Assembly (NCBI GenBank): GCA_944392065.1
Contig: CALXVO010000061.1
Span: 1-7,251 of the forward strand
Reading direction: 5' to 3'
Length of the DNA stretch: 7,251 bases
DNA from: an uncultured Clostridia bacterium
Lineage (GTDB): Bacteria; Bacillota; Clostridia; TANB77; CAG-508
The position numbers and the translations under genes were made by a program. Shown here one piece after another: positions 5,463 to 7,251 of the stretch. Positions within the stretch are counted from its first letter, which is position 1, and the number at the start of each line of letters is the position of its first letter. The notes beneath the pieces are model-generated. The model was not told the DNA's origin and did no database searches. It saw only the letters and a list, made by a program, of their open reading frames with translations.

Positions 5463-5885
5463 TCATGAAAGATTTTCTTTTTTCTTGTGTACCATAGAGA
5501 TTGGAAGCGCAACTAACATTACAATACAACTTGTGGCAGCCATTACACTCCAAGTTAAAGCTCCGAATATAAGACCACAAATGTAAAAACCCATTTTATG
5601 GCTTTCTATATATTCCTCTTTTGAAGAATAGTTAGGTTCTTTACTCAAAACCTCAAAATCTTTTCCTATAACATTATCAGAAATCCCATCATGAGATTTA
5701 TAGGCACTTTCAGAATATGCTTCTAAATCCTCTCCATGATTATACATCATAATATTATAGTAAATCAAACTGCTGAATAGTGTCACAACAACAAGAGAAA
5801 TGAGCAATACTTTAGAAATTAGACGATTGCTTTTTTTGTTAGGTGGACTCAAAGCCCAATCACAATAATACCGTTTTTCTTTCAT
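5463..5885 (-). CDS. Two-transmembrane-segment protein of unknown function
   Basis: A 140-aa protein from the ATG at 5885. An in-frame ATG 27 bases upstream is open, but a perfect AAAGGAGG (5901-5894) sits eight bases before 5885, which fixes the start. The N-terminus (1-23) is polar and basic with Cys8. Helix 1 spans about 24-48. Residues 49-97 form an acidic, Ser/Tyr-rich loop (ESAYKSHDG, EPNYSSKEEYIES). Helix 2 spans about 99-131, and the tail ends HKKKENLS. The basic residues at both ends predict both termini inside and the acidic loop outside. I recognise no family. It forms a single-gene unit with promoter, about 80-base leader and terminator. Confidence 0.75.
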   Translation of the reverse strand: MKEKRYYCDWALSPPNKKSNRLISKVLLISLVVVTLFSSLIYYNIMMYNHGEDLEAYSESAYKSHDGISDNVIGKDFEVLSKEPNYSSKEEYIESHKMGFYICGLIFGALTWSVMAATSCIVMLVALPISMVHKKKENLS

Positions 5886-5971
5886 AAATAAATCCTCCTT
5901 TACAATAATCATTGTTAAAAGTTACTATATTCAAAACTTGCTTATTAGCAAGATAATTAAATTATGTGAAT

Positions 5972-6000
5972 ATTTTACCATGTTTTACATGATTTTTCAA
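5972..6000 (-). promoter_or_regulatory. Promoter of the 140-aa membrane protein gene
   Basis: On the minus strand TTGAAA (6000-5995), a 17-base spacer and TAAAAT (5977-5972), preceded by TGG as an extended -10. The leader before the ATG is about 80 bases and contains a small hairpin, CTTGCT/AGCAAG (5937-5952), upstream of the ribosome binding site. Confidence 0.7.
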
Positions 6001-6232
6001 CAAAAATACTTTTTTGTTTTTGAATTTTTCCTTAATTTTTTACACTATTAAACAAATATAGAGTAACTTTATTTCTTTCAACTTGTTCCATTTCCATTAT
6101 TTTAGCCATTGTGAACATTACAAGTTTATATTTAGCAAAATTTATAGAGTAGTTCTATATTCTTCGTCAACTTCTTTTTTTATCTTGTATTTGTGTTAAT
6201 GTAGTTTTAGTAAATAACTTTGATTTTTATTT
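6001..6232. other. AT-rich gap with a possible decayed minus-strand ORF
   Basis: No intact gene. On the minus strand a 28-aa frame runs from ATG 6118 to TAA 6032 (MFTMAKIMEMEQVERNKVTL, then 8 more). Upstream in another frame a protein-like stretch IKKEVDEEYRTTL ends at a stop at 6144-6142. The two could be pieces of one frameshifted gene, but there is no ribosome binding site and no recognised family. The rest is AT-rich. No clear ribosome binding site or promoter was found for the plus-strand gene starting at 6233. Confidence 0.25.
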
Positions 6233-6562
6233 ATGAAAAATGAACTTATAAAAATAGAAATAATAGTTAAAGATACATCTATAAGTGTTATTAGAATTGA
6301 TAAAACAGATTTTATATCATTAACTGATTTAGCTAAATATCAAAATTCAAGCGATCCATCTTTTACCGTAAAAAACTGGTTAAGAAGAGTTAGTACAATT
6401 GATTATATAGGGCTTTGGGAACAATTACATAATCCTAGTTTTAATTTGGTCGAATTCGACCAAATTAAAACTGAATATGGAAAAAATTCTTTTGCTATGT
6501 CGTCTACACAATGGATAAAAAGAACAAATTTTAAAAACTCTTTTTTAATCTTTATAAAATAG
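6233..6562 (+). pseudogene. KilA-N domain protein, truncated
   Basis: A 109-aa ORF with the core of a KilA-N domain, a DNA-binding domain common in phage and large-virus proteins. Recognisable are DFISLTDLAKY (26-36), VKNWLRRVSTIDYIGLWEQL (46-65), NPSFNLVEFDQIK (67-79) and the AMSSTQWIKRTN stretch (88-99). In complete relatives this is followed by a glycine-rich segment with an AHKDIAFEFA-like motif and a C-terminal region. Here the sequence turns into KNSFLIFIK and stops, so the second half is missing, and I could not find it in other frames downstream. No Shine-Dalgarno precedes ATG 6233. It is most likely a remnant of phage or mobile DNA, though a short functional protein is not excluded. 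A 36-bp palindrome lies inside the coding region. Confidence 0.75.
6437..6472. repeat. Perfect 36-bp palindrome inside the KilA-N gene
   Basis: The 18 bases AGTTTTAATTTGGTCGAA (6437-6454) are followed without spacer by their exact reverse complement (6455-6472), centred on GAATTC. It spans exactly codons 69-80 (SFNLVEFDQIKT), a part that still matches the KilA-N consensus. The next base pair outward does not match. In RNA it would form a long hairpin; in DNA it could be a cruciform or a two-fold protein site. No T tract follows, so it is not a terminator. Confidence 0.9.
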
Positions 6563-6583
6563 GGGGTTTCCTTGAAATTACGC

Positions 6584-6619
6584 AAAAAAATACAGATTAG
6601 AAATTTGATTTCTAACCTG
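6584..6619 (-). terminator. Terminator of the minus-strand small RNA
   Basis: On the minus strand CAGGTTAGAAAT (6619-6608) pairs with ATTTCTAATCTG (6604-6593) across CAA, followed by TA and seven T. The one non-Watson-Crick position is G.U on the minus strand but A.C on the plus strand, which supports use in the minus direction. Confidence 0.8.
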
Positions 6620-6696
6620 ATATCTTGGTGCGTTAGCGGTGGTTATTTGCGAAAAAAGATACTCCCACTATTGCACCGATTCCGATTATCGACTGT
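6584..6696 (-). ncRNA. Putative small structured RNA, about 113 nt
   Basis: A minus-strand unit with its own promoter (start predicted near 6696) and a strong terminator ending at 6584. Between them the RNA can form GGTGC (6675-6671 region) with GCACC, enclosing GTGG with CCAC, leaving an A/U-rich loop. A competing pairing TATCTT/AAGATA is also possible. It does not show the signature of SRP RNA, tmRNA, 6S RNA or any riboswitch I recognise. An overlapping 23-codon frame (ATG 6704 to TAA 6633, MYLQSIIGIGAIVGVSFFAN, then 3 more) is hydrophobic, but its ATG overlaps the -10 box and has no ribosome binding site. Translation from this promoter is therefore unlikely. Confidence 0.45.
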
Positions 6697-6702
6697 AAAT
6701 AC

Positions 6703-6731
6703 ATTTTAGCATACTTTTTACAAAATGTGTA
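6703..6731 (-). promoter_or_regulatory. Promoter of the minus-strand small RNA
   Basis: On the minus strand TACACA (6731-6726), a 17-base spacer and TAAAAT (6708-6703), preceded by TATGC as an extended -10. The predicted transcript start is near 6696. Confidence 0.6.
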
Positions 6732-6749
6732 CTATTTTTTTATTTTTTC

Positions 6750-6778
6750 TGTAACTATTTGGATATTTATGATAAAAT
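6750..6778 (+). promoter_or_regulatory. Promoter of the Nudix gene
   Basis: TAAAAT (6773-6778) preceded by TATGA forms an extended -10. The -35 at 17 bases (TGTAAC, 6750-6755) is weak. The leader before the TTG start would be about 30 bases. Confidence 0.5.
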
Positions 6779-6814
6779 ATTTAAAACTGAATAATATAAA
6801 GGAATGGTGAAAAA

Positions 6815-7246
6815 TTGAAAAAGTTTGTTGTTATTTTTCTGTTTACAAAAGATTATAAAAAAGTATTAATGGTAAAACGAAATAAACCACCCTATAAAGG
6901 TTGCTGGAATGGAATCGGAGGAAAAATAGAAGAAAATGAAACTGAAATTCAAGCAACAATAAGAGAATGTTATGAAGAAACAGGAATACAATTAAATAAT
7001 CCTAAACTACTTATAACTTATTTATATCCTGAAACAAATAAAATGAATAAAGGAACAAATTTAAGTGTTTTATATGATTTTATAGATGAAGTTCCTGTAA
7101 AACCAAATTATGAAGGTATATATGAATGGAAAGATATTAAATTTGCTTTAGATTTTAATAATAGAAGCTTAGCTGGACTTGCAAATATAAGTCAATTTGT
7201 AAAAGAAATTTTTGATATAGAAGATATCCAAAAATTCTATGAATAG
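6815..7246 (+). CDS. Nudix hydrolase, MutT-like
   Basis: A 143-aa single-domain Nudix protein. The Nudix box GX5EX7REUXEEXGU is complete at residues 36-58: G36, E42, R50, E51, E54, E55 and G57, where the glutamates bind the metal. It starts with beta strands (VVIFLFTKDYKKVLMVKR) and the CWNGIGGK entry typical of MutT-type enzymes, which hydrolyse nucleoside diphosphates linked to a second group, for example oxidised nucleotides such as 8-oxo-dGTP. The substrate cannot be read from the sequence. Length is normal. The start is TTG 6815: AAAGGA (6798-6803) lies 11 bases upstream, and the nearby ATG 6804 and GTG 6807 both run into an immediate stop. The TAG ends at 7246, just inside the window. 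Confidence 0.92.
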   Translation: MKKFVVIFLFTKDYKKVLMVKRNKPPYKGCWNGIGGKIEENETEIQATIRECYEETGIQLNNPKLLITYLYPETNKMNKGTNLSVLYDFIDEVPVKPNYEGIYEWKDIKFALDFNNRSLAGLANISQFVKEIFDIEDIQKFYE

Positions 7247-7251
7247 GAAGT

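Noticed and set aside
5886..5912. Upstream ATG adding nine residues to the two-helix membrane protein
   Set aside because: The AAAGGAGG site at 5894-5901 would lie inside the coding region, while it is ideally placed for ATG 5885.
6403..6585. 60-codon minus-strand ORF
   Set aside because: It is opposite the KilA-N frame, without a ribosome binding site; part of its length comes from the palindrome, which reads similarly on both strands.

Overview
The window is very AT-rich and uses strong AAAGGAG-type ribosome binding sites, extended -10 promoters (TGnTAnAAT-like) and simple U-tailed terminators. Its protein content (VanW family cell-surface protein, CBM25/53-type starch-binding protein, XRE-S24 repressor, FabG/YmfI-like reductase) points to a low-GC Firmicute, most likely a Clostridia-class gut or anaerobic bacterium. 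This is inference from composition and families; no marker gene fixes the taxon.

Left end (1-391): the 3' part of one tRNA (probably Glu) is followed four bases later by a tRNA-Thr(UGU) gene split in the anticodon loop, between positions 36 and 37, by a 237-nt insert. The insert folds as a compact IC3-type group I intron. It has P1 with the U.G splice pair, P2-P9, two GNRA loops, and two 11-nt tetraloop-receptor motifs in P5 and P8. It has no ORF. A terminator closes the tRNA unit. This is the strongest unusual element in the window.

406-1249: a 40-codon zinc-ribbon-like micro-ORF overlaps the start of an SDR reductase of the FabG/YmfI type. 1250-1758 has no convincing gene. It holds a 219-bp imperfect inverted repeat with a perfect 29-bp core and a nested hairpin (MITE-like or a structured RNA), a separate 14-bp hairpin that can act as a terminator, and a gene-start-like remnant.

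1759-2972 (minus strand): a small CBM25/53-type carbohydrate-binding protein and an XRE-S24 repressor-like regulator, each with its own promoter. In the regulator the expected catalytic lysine is replaced by arginine. Divergent from it, 3069-4799 (plus) encodes a membrane-anchored VanW/peptidoglycan-binding/G5-like protein, followed by two adjacent hairpins.

4958-6000 (minus strand): two unrecognised small membrane proteins (77 and 140 aa), each with a good promoter; the second also has a terminator. 6001-6232 holds only a possible decayed ORF.

6233-6814: a KilA-N domain protein truncated soon after the core of the domain, probably a phage-derived remnant, carrying a perfect 36-bp palindrome that spans exactly 12 codons. 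Downstream on the minus strand is a self-contained promoter-to-terminator unit of about 113 nt that looks like an unannotated small RNA. A Nudix hydrolase with a TTG start and its own promoter fills 6815-7246.

The genes do not form one pathway. The window is a set of short, mostly singly transcribed units, with accessory or mobile-looking material at 1334-1694 and 6001-6720.
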